From Devosia insulae DS-56 (GTDB taxonomy: Bacteria; Pseudomonadota; Alphaproteobacteria; Rhizobiales; Devosiaceae): a stretch of DNA of 60,517 nt. Under the pieces are notes generated by a model that saw only the letters and a list, made by a program, of their open reading frames with translations, searched no databases and had not been told where the DNA came from. The stretch is taken from positions 1-60,517 of the forward strand of contig NZ_LAJE02000161.1 of assembly GCF_000970465.2 (NCBI RefSeq), in the 5' to 3' direction. Both the position numbers and the translations under genes were made by a program. Shown piece after piece: positions 34,871 to 44,590 of the stretch. The stretch's first letter is position 1. Each line of letters opens with the position of its first letter.

Positions 34871-36012
34871 CAGGTGGCGGGCTCGACGGTCTCGCCGGCG
34901 TCTTCGGCCTGCTCGGCCTCCAGCGCTTCCTTGGCGGCTTCCGAGTCAGCCTCGGCGGCGGCCTTGCGATAGAGCGACACGTTCTTGCGATGCTGGGCAT
35001 AGGTCTCGGCGAACAAGTGCCCGTCAGCGGGGTTGGCGCTCTTGGCGACGAAGTAGAGGTCCTTGATCGCCGCCGGATGCGCGACGGCGCGCAGCGCGTC
35101 TTCGCCCGGGTTGGCGATCGGGCCGGGCGGCAGGCCGTCGATCTGGTAGGTGTTGTAGGCCGTCTTGGCCTTCAGCTCCGACGAGGTCGGGCCGCGGCTC
35201 AGCACCGCCTTACCCTCGGTGACGCCATAGAGCACCGTCGGGTCGGTCTGCAGGCGCATCGACTTTTTCAGCCGGTTGATGAACACCGCAGCCACCTGCG
35301 GACGCTCGGAGGCGACGCCGGTTTCCTTCTCGACGATCGAGGCCATGGTCACCAGTTCGGCCGGCGACTTGATCACCGAGTCGATGGCGGGGTCGCGGCC
35401 GGCCCAGATCTCGTCGACCGTCTTCTTCATCTCGGCCTGCATCTTTTCGAGCACCGAGATGCGGGTATCGCCGGGGAAGAAGTCGTAGCGCACGGCGAGC
35501 AGCGTGCCTTCGGGCGGCACCGGCACCGGCTCACCGGTGAGGTTCGGACCCACGGCGTTCAGCCGCTCGGCGACCTGGAACGAGGTATCGCCCGGAATGA
35601 CGTTGACGAAGAAATCGAGCGGCTTGCCCTCGGTCAGCTCGGTGAGAATGTCGGCCATCGAGGAGTTCGGCTTCAGCGCATAGACGCCGGCCTTGAGGTC
35701 GCCCTCTTTCTTCAACGCCCGGGCACCGCCCCAGAACAACCATTCGGACGGCAACAACTGGCCCTGCGGGATCAGCCCCTGTTCTTCGAGCCGGCGGGCC
35801 GTGGTCATCACCGACGAGCCCTTTTCGACCGTGAAGCTGGCCTCGGTCTTGACTGCGCCGGGGGCGTAGAACTGGCTGGCGCCGTAGAGGAAAATGCCGA
35901 CGGCGACCAGAATGCCGATGACGACGAGGGTCAGCAGCGCGTTGATCACGCTGAGCAAGCCGCCGCCCCGCCGTCTTTTGCGGGCCCGCTTGTCGCTGCG
36001 CTCGTTGGCCAT
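34870..36012 (-). CDS. mltG: endolytic transglycosylase MltG
   Basis: This 380-residue inner-membrane protein has a basic N-terminus (KRARKRRRGGG) and a membrane helix (VINALLTLVVIGILVAVGIF). A LysM-like region and the YceG catalytic domain follow, with ASIVEKETG containing the catalytic Glu and LQTDPTVLYGVTEGKAVLS. MltG cleaves nascent peptidoglycan and terminates glycan strands. GGAGG lies 8 bases before the ATG at 36012. An ATG at 36063 is a poorer choice. The acidic Glu/Ala tail is unremarkable. Confidence 0.94.
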   Translation of the reverse strand: MANERSDKRARKRRRGGGLLSVINALLTLVVIGILVAVGIFLYGASQFYAPGAVKTEASFTVEKGSSVMTTARRLEEQGLIPQGQLLPSEWLFWGGARALKKEGDLKAGVYALKPNSSMADILTELTEGKPLDFFVNVIPGDTSFQVAERLNAVGPNLTGEPVPVPPEGTLLAVRYDFFPGDTRISVLEKMQAEMKKTVDEIWAGRDPAIDSVIKSPAELVTMASIVEKETGVASERPQVAAVFINRLKKSMRLQTDPTVLYGVTEGKAVLSRGPTSSELKAKTAYNTYQIDGLPPGPIANPGEDALRAVAHPAAIKDLYFVAKSANPADGHLFAETYAQHRKNVSLYRKAAAEADSEAAKEALEAEQAEDAGETVEPAT

Positions 36013-36103
36013 CGGTCGAACCTCCACAAACGCGGGCAATAGTCGCTGAAAAAGTGACATCAATACGAACCCGGCGCCATGACGGCGCCCGGGTCCGGTT
36101 GCT

Positions 36104-37372
<1,269 letters not shown>

Positions 37373-37399
37373 CGAAGAAGAGCCGTTAGCGGTCGGCGA

Positions 37400-37636
37400 T
37401 CAGCCGACGGCCTTGGTCAGATAGGCGACGGCGTCACCGAAGGTCTGGATCGATTCCGCGGCATCGTCCGGGATCTCGACGTTGAACTCTTCCTCGAAAG
37501 CCATGACCAGCTCGACCTGATCGAGCGAGTCCGCGCCCAGATCGTCAATGAAGCTGGCCTTATCGACGACCTTCTCCGCATCGACGTTGAGGTGTTCGAC
37601 CACGATCTTGCGGACGCGATCAGCGATATCGCTCAT
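37400..37636 (-). CDS. acpP: acyl carrier protein
   Basis: This 78-residue acidic four-helix carrier has the phosphopantetheine attachment serine S37 in [19 protein letters not shown]. Its length and sequence are typical of housekeeping ACP. AAGGGAAG precedes the ATG. It carries growing acyl chains for FabD, FabG and FabF encoded beside it. Confidence 0.98.
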   Translation of the reverse strand: MSDIADRVRKIVVEHLNVDAEKVVDKASFIDDLGADSLDQVELVMAFEEEFNVEIPDDAAESIQTFGDAVAYLTKAVG

Positions 37637-37946
37637 ATTTGACTTCCCTTGTTACCAAACAGGTTGTTCGTTCGTACGCGGCCCCAGACACCGGAATTGC
37701 CCGGGCCCACCGACCTTTGCCGCCGTTCGCGACAGACTGTAGGCGCGGCTTCGTACCCTCGCAAGTACGGGCCGAACCCGAAATCAGCGGCGGAGGTAAC
37801 ATACTTCCCCCGCCATTGCCATATTGCGCAAGGCCCGGTTTCCCCAGCCTTCGCGCTTGCAGTCCACTTGCGGATACCGTGGTCTCCGCTCCTCTCCCCC
37901 TTCGGGGAGCTACCTCGTCCCCCGGGAGGGAAGGGCTGGAAGTGAC
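37637..37946. other. fabG-acpP intergenic region
   Basis: This 310-base gap within the fab cluster must carry the acpP promoter. A hairpin CTCCCC-CTTC-GGGGAG lies at 37894-37909, within a C/G-rich stretch that resembles the palindromic repeats elsewhere. It has no T-run on either side. I see no convincing gene or promoter consensus. Confidence 0.45.
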
Positions 37947-38687
37947 CTACAGCATCACCATGCCGCCATTGACGTTCAACGTGTGGCCGGTGATGTAGCC
38001 GGCTTCGTTGCTGGCGAGGAACACCACCGCGGCAGCAACCTCGTCGGCGGCACCGAGCCGGCCAGCCGGCACCTTACCCAGAATGCTTTCACGCTGCTTA
38101 TCGTTCAATTCGTCGGTCATGGCCGAGCCGATGAAGCCCGGAGCCACGGTGTTGACCGTGATGTTGCGCGAGGCGACCTCATAGGCCAGCGCCTTGCTCA
38201 TGCCGATGAGGCCGGCCTTCGACGCCGCATAGTTGCCCTGCCCCGGGTTGCCGACGACGCCGACCACCGAGGTGATGCCGATGATACGGCCGAAGCGCTG
38301 CTTCATCATTCCGCGCAGCACGGCGCGGGTGAGATGGAAGGCCGAAGTGAGGTTCACCGCCAGCACTTCGTCCCACTCCTCGTTCTTCATGCGCATGAAG
38401 AGGTTGTCGCGGGTGACGCCGGCATTGTTGACGAGGATATCGATGCCACCCAGCGCCGCCTCGGCCGAGGGGATCAGCTTATCCACCGCATCGAGGTCCG
38501 ACAGGTTGGTCGGCAGGATCGGGTGATCGCCCCCGCCGAGCAGGTCGCGGGTCTCCTCGAGCGCCCCGACGCGGGTGCCACTCAAAGCGACGCGCGCGCC
38601 GGACGCCGCCAGCGCCTTGGCGATTTCGCGCCCGATGCCGCCCGAAGCGCCGGTGACGAGGGCGCGTTTGCCCGTGAGATCAAACAT
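37947..38687 (-). CDS. fabG: 3-oxoacyl-ACP reductase
   Basis: This 246-residue short-chain dehydrogenase reduces 3-oxoacyl-ACP with NADPH. It has the cofactor motif VTGASGGIGREIAKAL, NNAGVTRDNLFMRM and the active-site GNYAASKAGLIGM (Tyr-x3-Lys). The terminus ITGHTLNVNGGMVML is typical of FabG. It lies between fabD and acpP. Confidence 0.97.
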   Translation of the reverse strand: MFDLTGKRALVTGASGGIGREIAKALAASGARVALSGTRVGALEETRDLLGGGDHPILPTNLSDLDAVDKLIPSAEAALGGIDILVNNAGVTRDNLFMRMKNEEWDEVLAVNLTSAFHLTRAVLRGMMKQRFGRIIGITSVVGVVGNPGQGNYAASKAGLIGMSKALAYEVASRNITVNTVAPGFIGSAMTDELNDKQRESILGKVPAGRLGAADEVAAAVVFLASNEAGYITGHTLNVNGGMVML

Positions 38688-38713
38688 TTACGGACTCCTC
38701 AGGAGAAACTGAT

Positions 38714-39664
38714 TCAAGCGCCGAGTTCGGCGAGGAAGGCATCGACGTCGGCTGGGGCGCCGATCGACACCGTCGCCGTTTCCGGCGCGATACGCTTGGC
38801 GAGGCCCGAGAGCACCTTGCCCGAACCGAGCTCGACCAGTTGGGTCACGCCGCCGTCTTTCACCAGCCATCCGACGCATTCGGTCCAGCGGACCATGCCG
38901 GTGACCTGCTCGACGAGACGCTTCTTGATCTCTTCGGGATCAGTGATGGGCTTGGCCAGCACGTTGGCGACCACCGGCACGACCGGGGATTTCACCGCCA
39001 CCTGGTTGAGCGCGTGCTCCATCGCGTCGGCGGCGGGGCGCATCAACGCGCAGTGGAACGGGGCGCTGACCGGCAGCGGCAGGGCGCGTTTGGCGCCGGC
39101 CGCCTTCAGCAGCTCGATGGCGCGGTTGACCGCGCCGACATGGCCGGAGATCACCACCTGGCCGGGGGCATTGTCATTGGCGACGCCGCAAATCTCGCCA
39201 TCCTCGGCGTCATTGGCGGCGCGCAGCACGGTTTCGAGATCGAGTCCGAGGATGGCCGCCATGGCACCCTGCCCGACCGGCACCGCCTGCTGCATGGCCT
39301 GGCCGCGGATTTTCAACAGCCGCGCCGCATCGGCGAGGCTGAAGGCGCCGGCCGCGGCCAGCGCCGAGTATTCGCCGAGCGAGTGGCCAGCCACGTACGC
39401 GGCATTATCCTTGAGCGAGAAGCCGCGGCTTTCGAGCACCCGCGTCACCGCGACGGAGACGGCCATCAGCGCCGGCTGGGCGTTTTCGGTGAGGCGCAGC
39501 GTCTCATCCGGTCCCTCGAACATGATGGCGGAGAGTTTCTGGCCCAGCGCGTCGTCGACTTCGGCGAAGACGTTGCGGGCTTCCTGGTAAGCGTCGGCGA
39601 GATCCTTGCCCATGCCGACAGTCTGGCTGCCCTGCCCCGGAAAGGTGAATGCGCGCTTGGTCAA
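38714..39664 (-). CDS. fabD: malonyl-CoA:ACP transacylase
   Basis: This 316-residue enzyme loads malonyl groups on ACP. It opens AFTFPGQGSQTVGMGK and has the nucleophile motif VAGHSLGEYSALAA, with S95. It continues to a conserved PVSAPFHCALM containing the second catalytic His. It is first in the fab cluster, with fabG 26 bases downstream. Confidence 0.97.
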   Translation of the reverse strand: MTKRAFTFPGQGSQTVGMGKDLADAYQEARNVFAEVDDALGQKLSAIMFEGPDETLRLTENAQPALMAVSVAVTRVLESRGFSLKDNAAYVAGHSLGEYSALAAAGAFSLADAARLLKIRGQAMQQAVPVGQGAMAAILGLDLETVLRAANDAEDGEICGVANDNAPGQVVISGHVGAVNRAIELLKAAGAKRALPLPVSAPFHCALMRPAADAMEHALNQVAVKSPVVPVVANVLAKPITDPEEIKKRLVEQVTGMVRWTECVGWLVKDGGVTQLVELGSGKVLSGLAKRIAPETATVSIGAPADVDAFLAELGA

Positions 39665-39778
39665 GGTGGTGGCCTCCGCCGTTGTTCTTGGTCGTTGAGG
39701 CCGAGCCTAAGCCCCGCCCGGACAGGCGTCCAGTTGGCGGCGGCGTTTGCAGGAGGGGGATGGCAAAGTCAAGGCGGG

Positions 39779-40735
39779 CTAGTCGAACTTCACCGCCGTC
39801 GTATTGGCACCGCAGAGCAACACCCCGACCTTCTCGCCCGGCGCCGGCACATAGCGGCCCGAGAGAACGGCGGCCAGGGCGGCGGCGCCGCCCGGCTCTA
39901 CCGCCACGCGCAGTACGTCCCAGATCGTCTTCTGCGCCGCGATGATCGCTTCATCGGTGACCAGCACCGAACGGTCGATGAAGCCGGACAGCGAAAAGCT
40001 GAGGCTGCCGATGCGGCGGGCGCCGAGGCTGTCAGCCGCGACACCGCTGACCGGCACGTCGACCGGACGCCCCGCCTCGATGGCGTTGTGCAGCGTCGGC
40101 GCATTCTCGGGTTCGACGCCGATCAGCCGGACCCGGCCAGCGGCCGCCGCGGCGATGCCGCCGATCAGCCCGCCACCACCGACCGCCACCAGCAGCGTAT
40201 CGAGCCCGGGCGCCTGCTCCAGCCATTCGAGCCCCACGGTGCCCTGCCCGCACAGCGTTTCGAACATGTCGTAGGCGTGGACCTCGAGCAGTCCGTGCTC
40301 GGCGGCGAAGGCATGGCTGGCATTGTAAGCGTCGATATAGCTGTCACCGCCGATGACGATCTCGGCGCCATATTGCAGGATCCGGTTGATCTTGGCCTGC
40401 GAGGAGATACGCGGCACATAGATATGCGCCTTGATACCGAGCTTATGCGCCGCATAGGCGACGGCGGCACCATGGTTGCCACCCGAAGCCGCCACCACAC
40501 CGCGTGCGGCGCCCGGCCGGATCAGGAGGTTGGCAAAGGCGCCGCGGGCCTTGAAGGTGCCCGAGTGCTGCATGAATTCGAGCTTGAAGGAGAACGGCGC
40601 GCCATCGAGCCCGAAATCGGCTGCCGCCACCTCGACCACCGGAGTGCGCCTGACGTGCGGACGGATCACCGCCTCGGCAGCGCGGATCGCGTTGCGATCG
40701 GGCGGAGCAGACGCGACAGCTTCGGTGGTGGTCAT
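39779..40735 (-). CDS. threonine/serine dehydratase-like PLP enzyme
   Basis: This 318-residue fold-type II PLP enzyme has the Schiff-base lysine in SGTFKARGAFANLL, SGGNHGAAVAYAAHKLG and the phosphate loop VAVGGGGLIGGIAAA. It lacks the C-terminal regulatory domain of IlvA and so resembles catabolic threonine/serine dehydratases or serine racemases. The ATG at 40735 is chosen. The upstream open frame overlaps the divergent small gene and is not conserved. Confidence 0.88.
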   Translation of the reverse strand: MTTTEAVASAPPDRNAIRAAEAVIRPHVRRTPVVEVAAADFGLDGAPFSFKLEFMQHSGTFKARGAFANLLIRPGAARGVVAASGGNHGAAVAYAAHKLGIKAHIYVPRISSQAKINRILQYGAEIVIGGDSYIDAYNASHAFAAEHGLLEVHAYDMFETLCGQGTVGLEWLEQAPGLDTLLVAVGGGGLIGGIAAAAAGRVRLIGVEPENAPTLHNAIEAGRPVDVPVSGVAADSLGARRIGSLSFSLSGFIDRSVLVTDEAIIAAQKTIWDVLRVAVEPGGAAALAAVLSGRYVPAPGEKVGVLLCGANTTAVKFD

Positions 40736-40816
40736 GGCGGTCTCGACAAGGTTAACATAGTGGAGCCGCCCGGCCTGCCTAGCGCAAGTGTCGGGACGAA
40801 GAAAGAGGCTGCGACA

Positions 40817-41014
40817 ATGGGTAAGATCAACTCTGAGTGGCACCGCGAGCACAGGATGCCGGCCAATGCGACGAGGAAGCAGCGCGCCGCCTGGCATTAC
40901 GAGCACGCCCAGCATTGCGGCTGCCGCGCGCTGACGCCGTCAATCACCTCGCTGCTGGTGTCCGAGGGGTATCAAATCCCGAAGCGCATCGGCGAAGCAT
41001 CCGCATCGGGCTGA
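40817..41014 (+). CDS. small conserved basic protein
   Basis: This 65-residue protein opens GKINSEWHREHRMPANATR and has WHYEHAQHCGCRALTP. That His/Cys-rich pattern is one I recognise from small uncharacterised proteobacterial proteins. GAGG lies 8 bases before the ATG. It is divergent from the dehydratase gene. The HxxxCxC cluster could bind a metal, but function is unknown. Confidence 0.72.
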   Translation: MGKINSEWHREHRMPANATRKQRAAWHYEHAQHCGCRALTPSITSLLVSEGYQIPKRIGEASASG

Positions 41015-41019
41015 CCGCA

Positions 41020-41208
41020 TCAATCGAGCGGCGGCGTCTCCCGTTCCGAGGGCGTCGGCCCGGGGTTCAACAACGGATCGCGCCATACCGGCAGTCCCGG
41101 CAGTTGTCCTTCCGGCAGTTCCTTTTCGGTCTGCTCGGCATCGGGAATGTCCGAAGGGATCGCGTCGGGCTGGGCAGCCGGCGGCACCGGAGTTTTGCGA
41201 TTGGTCAT
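41020..41208 (-). CDS. small acidic, disordered hypothetical protein
   Basis: This is a 62-residue protein rich in Pro, Glu and Asp (DAIPSDIPDAEQTEKELPEG). It has no predicted fold or membrane segment. A strong AGGAGAAGG Shine-Dalgarno precedes the ATG at 41208, which is the main support. Its end converges on the preceding small gene. No function is assigned. Confidence 0.6.
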   Translation of the reverse strand: MTNRKTPVPPAAQPDAIPSDIPDAEQTEKELPEGQLPGLPVWRDPLLNPGPTPSERETPPLD

Positions 41209-41424
41209 GACCTTCTCCTTATGTAAGGGAAAGGTTCGGCCGGGCGATATCGTTCCGCCGGGCCGGCGCGCACTGGACGTCACCGCCCGCGCCGCTTGCC
41301 ATTGCCGACGTTTTCCCCTATAGCCCGCCTCGCATTCGTTCGGCCGGGGGCTGAACGGAGGGTTTGTGCATTTGCATGAATAGGGTTCGCCCGTCCTCCC
41401 GTGTTCCCGCTCTTTAGAAGACTG

Positions 41425-41450
41425 CTTTGATCGCCTTTCCGGCTTCAAAG
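41425..41450 (+). promoter_or_regulatory. hairpin in the rpsF leader
   Basis: CTTTGA/TCAAAG outer arms and a GCC/GGC inner stem with loop TTTCC lie 52 bases before rpsF. In many bacteria the S6:S18 complex represses its own operon through a leader hairpin presenting CCG. A CCG occurs here in the loop/inner stem, but the fit to that motif is only suggestive. Confidence 0.3.
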
Positions 41451-41501
41451 GGGCTCCGCGCCGAGTGGAAGTGTTGTGAACCAACTTGAAGGAAGGCGCT
41501 T

Positions 41502-41915
41502 ATGGCCCTTTACGAACACATTTTCCTGGCTCGCCAGGACGTTTCCCCGACGCAGGTGGAAGAGCTGACTGCGGCCCTGACCGAAGTGCTCTCGAACGGC
41601 GGCGGCAAGGTCACCAAGAACGAGTACTGGGGCCTGAAGTCGCTCTCGTACCGCATCAAGAAGAACCGCAAGGCGCACTACACCCTGCTCAACATCGATG
41701 CTCCGCACACCGCGGTGGCCGAGATGGAGCGCCAGATGGGCATCAATGAAGACATCCTGCGCTTCATGACCATCCGCGTTGACGAGCTCGAAGAAGGCCC
41801 GTCGGCCATGATGCAGAAGCGCGATCGCGATGACGACCGTGGCGACCGTCCGGGTGGCCCGCGTGGCGACCGTGGTGGTTTCGACCGCGGCGACCGTCGC
41901 CCGCGCCGCTTCTAA
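41502..41915 (+). CDS. rpsF: 30S ribosomal protein S6
   Basis: This 137-residue protein matches S6: [38 protein letters not shown] and [16 protein letters not shown]. The tail beyond ~residue 104 is rich in Arg, Gly and Asp, a common extension in alphaproteobacteria. It is the first gene of rpsF-rpsR-rplI. GAAGGAAGG precedes the ATG. Confidence 0.98.
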   Translation: MALYEHIFLARQDVSPTQVEELTAALTEVLSNGGGKVTKNEYWGLKSLSYRIKKNRKAHYTLLNIDAPHTAVAEMERQMGINEDILRFMTIRVDELEEGPSAMMQKRDRDDDRGDRPGGPRGDRGGFDRGDRRPRRF

Positions 41916-41990
41916 GAACGCCCGGGAGTATTCCAGGAAAGTCGCTAGCGACTTTCGAGGGAATGCGACCCACCCAAGAGGATACGCCAA

Positions 41991-42245
41991 ATGGCCATCA
42001 AAGACCTGACCACGACCACGGCCCGCCGTCCGTTCCAGCGCCGCCGCAAGACCTGCCCGTTCTCGGGCCCGAACGCGCCCAAGATCGACTACAAGGACGT
42101 TCGCCTGCTGCAGCGCTACGTGTCGGAGCGCGGCAAGATCGTTCCCTCCCGCATCACTGCGGTCTCCGCCCTGAAGCAGCGTGAACTGGCCAAGGCCATC
42201 AAGCGCGCCCGCTTCATCGGCATCATGCCCTACGCCGTTCAGTAA
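41991..42245 (+). CDS. rpsR: 30S ribosomal protein S18
   Basis: This 84-residue basic protein matches S18: [15 protein letters not shown] and [19 protein letters not shown], then [20 protein letters not shown]. It pairs with S6 in the 30S platform and is encoded directly downstream of it. Confidence 0.98.
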   Translation: MAIKDLTTTTARRPFQRRRKTCPFSGPNAPKIDYKDVRLLQRYVSERGKIVPSRITAVSALKQRELAKAIKRARFIGIMPYAVQ

Positions 42246-42257
42246 GAACCGGCGTTT

Positions 42258-42292
42258 GAGTTGGCGGTTGGCGCTATAGAGCGCGCCAACTC
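42258..42292 (+). promoter_or_regulatory. hairpin between rpsR and rplI
   Basis: GAGTTGGCG (42258-42266) and CGCCAACTC (42284-42292) form a perfect 9-bp stem with a 17-base loop, shortly after the rpsR stop. A smaller stem, ACCGA/TCGGT, follows near 42314-42327. It may be an mRNA-processing or attenuation structure. There is no T-run. Confidence 0.45.
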
Positions 42293-42373
42293 GCCGATGG
42301 ATTGGTTGGGGCGACCGATGGTCGGTGGCTCCTAACCGTTCATTCGTGAACGGGACAGCACAAGGAAAGTACC

Positions 42374-42952
42374 ATGAAAGTCATTCTCCTCGAGCGTATC
42401 GGCAAGCACGGTCACATCGGCGACGAAGTGTCGGTGAAGGACGGTTTCGCCCGTAACTTCCTGCTCCCGCAGCAGAAGGCGCTGCGCGCCACCGAAGCCA
42501 ACCGCAAGAAGTTCGAGCGCGATCGCTCCGACATCGAGCAGCGCAACCAGGAGCGCCGCGAGGCCGCCGCCGGTATCGCGTCGGGCCTCAACGGCAAGTC
42601 GGTCGTCATCATCCGCCAGGCCGGCGAAACCGGCCAGCTCTACGGCTCGGTGTCGTCGCGTGACGTGGCCGACGCGCTGATCTCGGACGGCTTCACCGTC
42701 TCGCGCTCGCAGGTCGACCTCGCCAACCCGATCAAGACCGTCGGCGTCCACCCGGTGCCGCTGCACCTGCATGCCGAAGTCGCCGTGTCGATCACCGTCA
42801 ACGTGGCGCGCTCGGAAGACGAGGCGGCCCGCCAGGCCTCCGGTGAAGACCTCACCGCGATCAACTACGACGACGAAGCGGCTGAACAGTTCGCCGCCGG
42901 TCAGGCCGAAGTCGGCTCCGCCGCTACCGAGGCCTTTGGCGACGAAGAGTAA
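42374..42952 (+). CDS. rplI: 50S ribosomal protein L9
   Basis: This 192-residue protein matches L9. The N-terminal domain is KVILLERIGKHGHIGDEVSV followed by KDGFARNFLLPQQKALRA. A long connecting helix and the C-terminal domain with LYGSVSSRDVADAL follow. The last ~40 residues form an acidic Ala/Glu-rich extension. It is the last gene of the ribosomal operon, followed by a terminator. Confidence 0.98.
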   Translation: MKVILLERIGKHGHIGDEVSVKDGFARNFLLPQQKALRATEANRKKFERDRSDIEQRNQERREAAAGIASGLNGKSVVIIRQAGETGQLYGSVSSRDVADALISDGFTVSRSQVDLANPIKTVGVHPVPLHLHAEVAVSITVNVARSEDEAARQASGEDLTAINYDDEAAEQFAAGQAEVGSAATEAFGDEE

Positions 42953-43270
42953 GACCGTATCGCATCGATACGACAAAGGGCCGGGAGCGATCCCGGCCCT
43001 TTCGTTTGCCCGCTCCGGCTAGCCGGCGGCCGCCGACCTCCGCCAGAGCTTGGTGGGACGGCCAGCGCCCAGCTTTGGCCAGCTTAGATTTCTTCCGATC
43101 CGGAACGTATCAGCAACGGCGCGACGCGGTTGCTTGCCTCACTTTCAGCCTGGTGTTGCCATTATGTGCCACGGCTGAAATTGATGTGCTGAAAGCTGCT
43201 TTCCCCACTTCCGCCAATACAAGTCATCTGCAAAGCATTGTGGCAGCTCATTTTGCGGGAGGCTCCATCC
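42953..43270. other. rplI to outer-membrane-protein gene intergenic region
   Basis: This 318-base gap has the rplI terminator at its left end and the ribosome-binding site of the next gene (GGGAGG) at its right. The centre should hold a promoter, but I could not identify a reliable -35/-10 pair or any gene. Confidence 0.5.
42975..43002 (+). terminator. rho-independent terminator of rpsF-rpsR-rplI
   Basis: A perfect 12-bp stem AAAGGGCCGGGA/TCCCGGCCCTTT is closed by a GCGA (GNRA) tetraloop, 23 bases past the rplI stop. The A- and T-runs at the stem base make it usable in both directions. Confidence 0.85.
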
Positions 43271-43966
43271 ATGAACCTATTCAAACTGCTCAGCGGCGCT
43301 GCTGCCGTGGCCCTGATCGTCGGCACCCCTGCCCTCGCAGCGGACCTGATCGTCGACGTTCCGGTCGACCAGCCCGTGACCGTGGCCGACACGGGCTGGT
43401 ACTTCAGCGTGTTCGCCGGCGGCGTGTGGGATGGTTTTGTCACCGGTGAGGACGATGCTGTCGACCCGGATACCTTTGACGTCGAAATCAGCACCGATGC
43501 GGGCTGGCTGCTCGGCGCCGCCGTTGGTACGCACGTGTTCGACAGCCTGCGGGCCGAAGTCGAAGTCTACGGCGCTCGTCGCGATGTGAACGGCGCTTCG
43601 GAAGGTCCGGCTTCCCTTGACCTCGATGGCAGCGTCACCACTGCCGCGCTGCTCGGCAATCTGTGGGTCGATTTCGACACCGGCTCGGGCTTCACCCCCT
43701 ATATCGGTGGTGGTTTGGGTGTCGGTTACATCCATGCCGAGTCGCCGGGCCTGCTGCCGGCGGTCGATCCGCTCGACGCTGACGGCGTTGGCCTCGCCTA
43801 CCAGCTCGGCGCGGGCGTCAAGGTTGACGTCGCCGACAATATCGCGCTCGATCTTGGCTACCGCTGGAAAGGCGTGAGCGCCGAGATCAGCGGCGACGGT
43901 ACCGAAGACGTGGTTGCCCATGCCGGCTCGCACGTCGTGCAGGTTGGCGTGACCTTCGGCTTCTAA
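43271..43966 (+). CDS. outer-membrane beta-barrel protein
   Basis: This 231-residue protein has a signal peptide (LLSGAAAVALIVGTPALA) and an eight-strand-type barrel with Gly-rich strands (GWYFSVFAGGVWDGF, FTPYIGGGLGVGYIHAES, LGYRWKGVSAEI). It ends with the outer-membrane C-terminal signature VQVGVTFGF (terminal Phe). It resembles the Omp25/Omp31-like surface proteins of Rhizobiales. GGGAGG precedes the ATG at 43271. No transport role can be read. Confidence 0.85.
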   Translation: MNLFKLLSGAAAVALIVGTPALAADLIVDVPVDQPVTVADTGWYFSVFAGGVWDGFVTGEDDAVDPDTFDVEISTDAGWLLGAAVGTHVFDSLRAEVEVYGARRDVNGASEGPASLDLDGSVTTAALLGNLWVDFDTGSGFTPYIGGGLGVGYIHAESPGLLPAVDPLDADGVGLAYQLGAGVKVDVADNIALDLGYRWKGVSAEISGDGTEDVVAHAGSHVVQVGVTFGF

Positions 43967-43988
43967 GGCGATCCGATCGAAGTTCTGC

Positions 43989-44014
43989 AAAGGCCGGGAG
44001 CGATCCCGGCCTTT
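43989..44014. terminator. bidirectional terminator
   Basis: A perfect 11-bp stem AAAGGCCGGGA/TCCCGGCCTTT with a GCGA tetraloop sits between the convergent outer-membrane-protein and SRPBCC genes. It is nearly identical to the terminator after rplI. Confidence 0.82.
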
Positions 44015-44020
44015 GTGCTT

Positions 44021-44497
44021 TCAGCGCGGCTCGGCGAGCACCTTGATGCCTTCGAGCCAGGAGGCGATCTGGGTTTCGAGTTGCGGGCTGCTGATGGCCT
44101 GTTCGGCCAGCGGGCCACGCATCGATTCCGCTGCGGTGAGCCGGGTGGTCGAACCGATCGCGTCAAAGCGATAGACATGCACCGCCTCAAGACCGGCCGC
44201 CAGCGTGCACCAGGTCAGCATACGGCCCGGCTCGGCCATGGCGAAGCGCGAGCGGACCGGGATCGGTCCGGCGGACCAGGTGAAGGCGCCGCCATCCAGG
44301 GCGATTACATCCTGAACATCGGCGCGGATCTCCGGCCAGTTGGTGACGTCACGCAGCAACCGCCACACGGCTTCCGGAGCGCGGGCGATGGCAATGCTCC
44401 CCGATGCTGCGACCGGCGCCGAGGGATCGAGTCTCCCCTCTTGCGCGAACCTCCAGGCCTCGGTGTGCTCGAGGCGAACCATATCGCCCGTGGTCAT
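44021..44497 (-). CDS. SRPBCC (START/Bet v1-like) protein
   Basis: This 158-residue protein has the polyketide-cyclase/SRPBCC pattern SIAIARAPEAVWRLLRDVTNW, then SRFAMAEPGRMLTW and RFDAIGSTTRLTAAES. These proteins bind hydrophobic ligands in a central pocket. AAGGA lies 6 bases before the ATG at 44497. An ATG 6 bases upstream is also possible. It is divergent from a TetR regulator with a palindromic operator between, so it is probably that regulator's target. Confidence 0.87.
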   Translation of the reverse strand: MTTGDMVRLEHTEAWRFAQEGRLDPSAPVAASGSIAIARAPEAVWRLLRDVTNWPEIRADVQDVIALDGGAFTWSAGPIPVRSRFAMAEPGRMLTWCTLAAGLEAVHVYRFDAIGSTTRLTAAESMRGPLAEQAISSPQLETQIASWLEGIKVLAEPR

Positions 44498-44513
44498 GAT
44501 CATTCCTTTCGCT

Positions 44514-44546
44514 ACGATGTATCGATACACTGTATCGATACATCGT
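44514..44546. promoter_or_regulatory. probable TetR operator
   Basis: A 33-base perfect inverted repeat consists of ACGATGTATCGATACA, one base, and its complement. It contains two copies of the palindrome TGTATCGATACA (44518-44529, 44531-44542) set 13 bp apart. It lies between the divergent SRPBCC and TetR genes, 17 bases upstream of the former's ATG. Two dimers could bind it. Confidence 0.8.
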
Positions 44547-44590
44547 CAGATCGTCAAACCTATGGTCGAACGAGGGGGCAGTGCTAAGGA

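Noticed and set aside
37894-37909. Terminator downstream of fabG
   Set aside because: The CTCCCC/GGGGAG stem has no T-run on the minus strand and resembles repeat-derived G/C-rich sequence.
41209-41256. EcfG-type promoter for the small acidic protein on the minus strand
   Set aside because: GGAAC is present near 41252-41256, but no CGTT lies at 16-17 bases.
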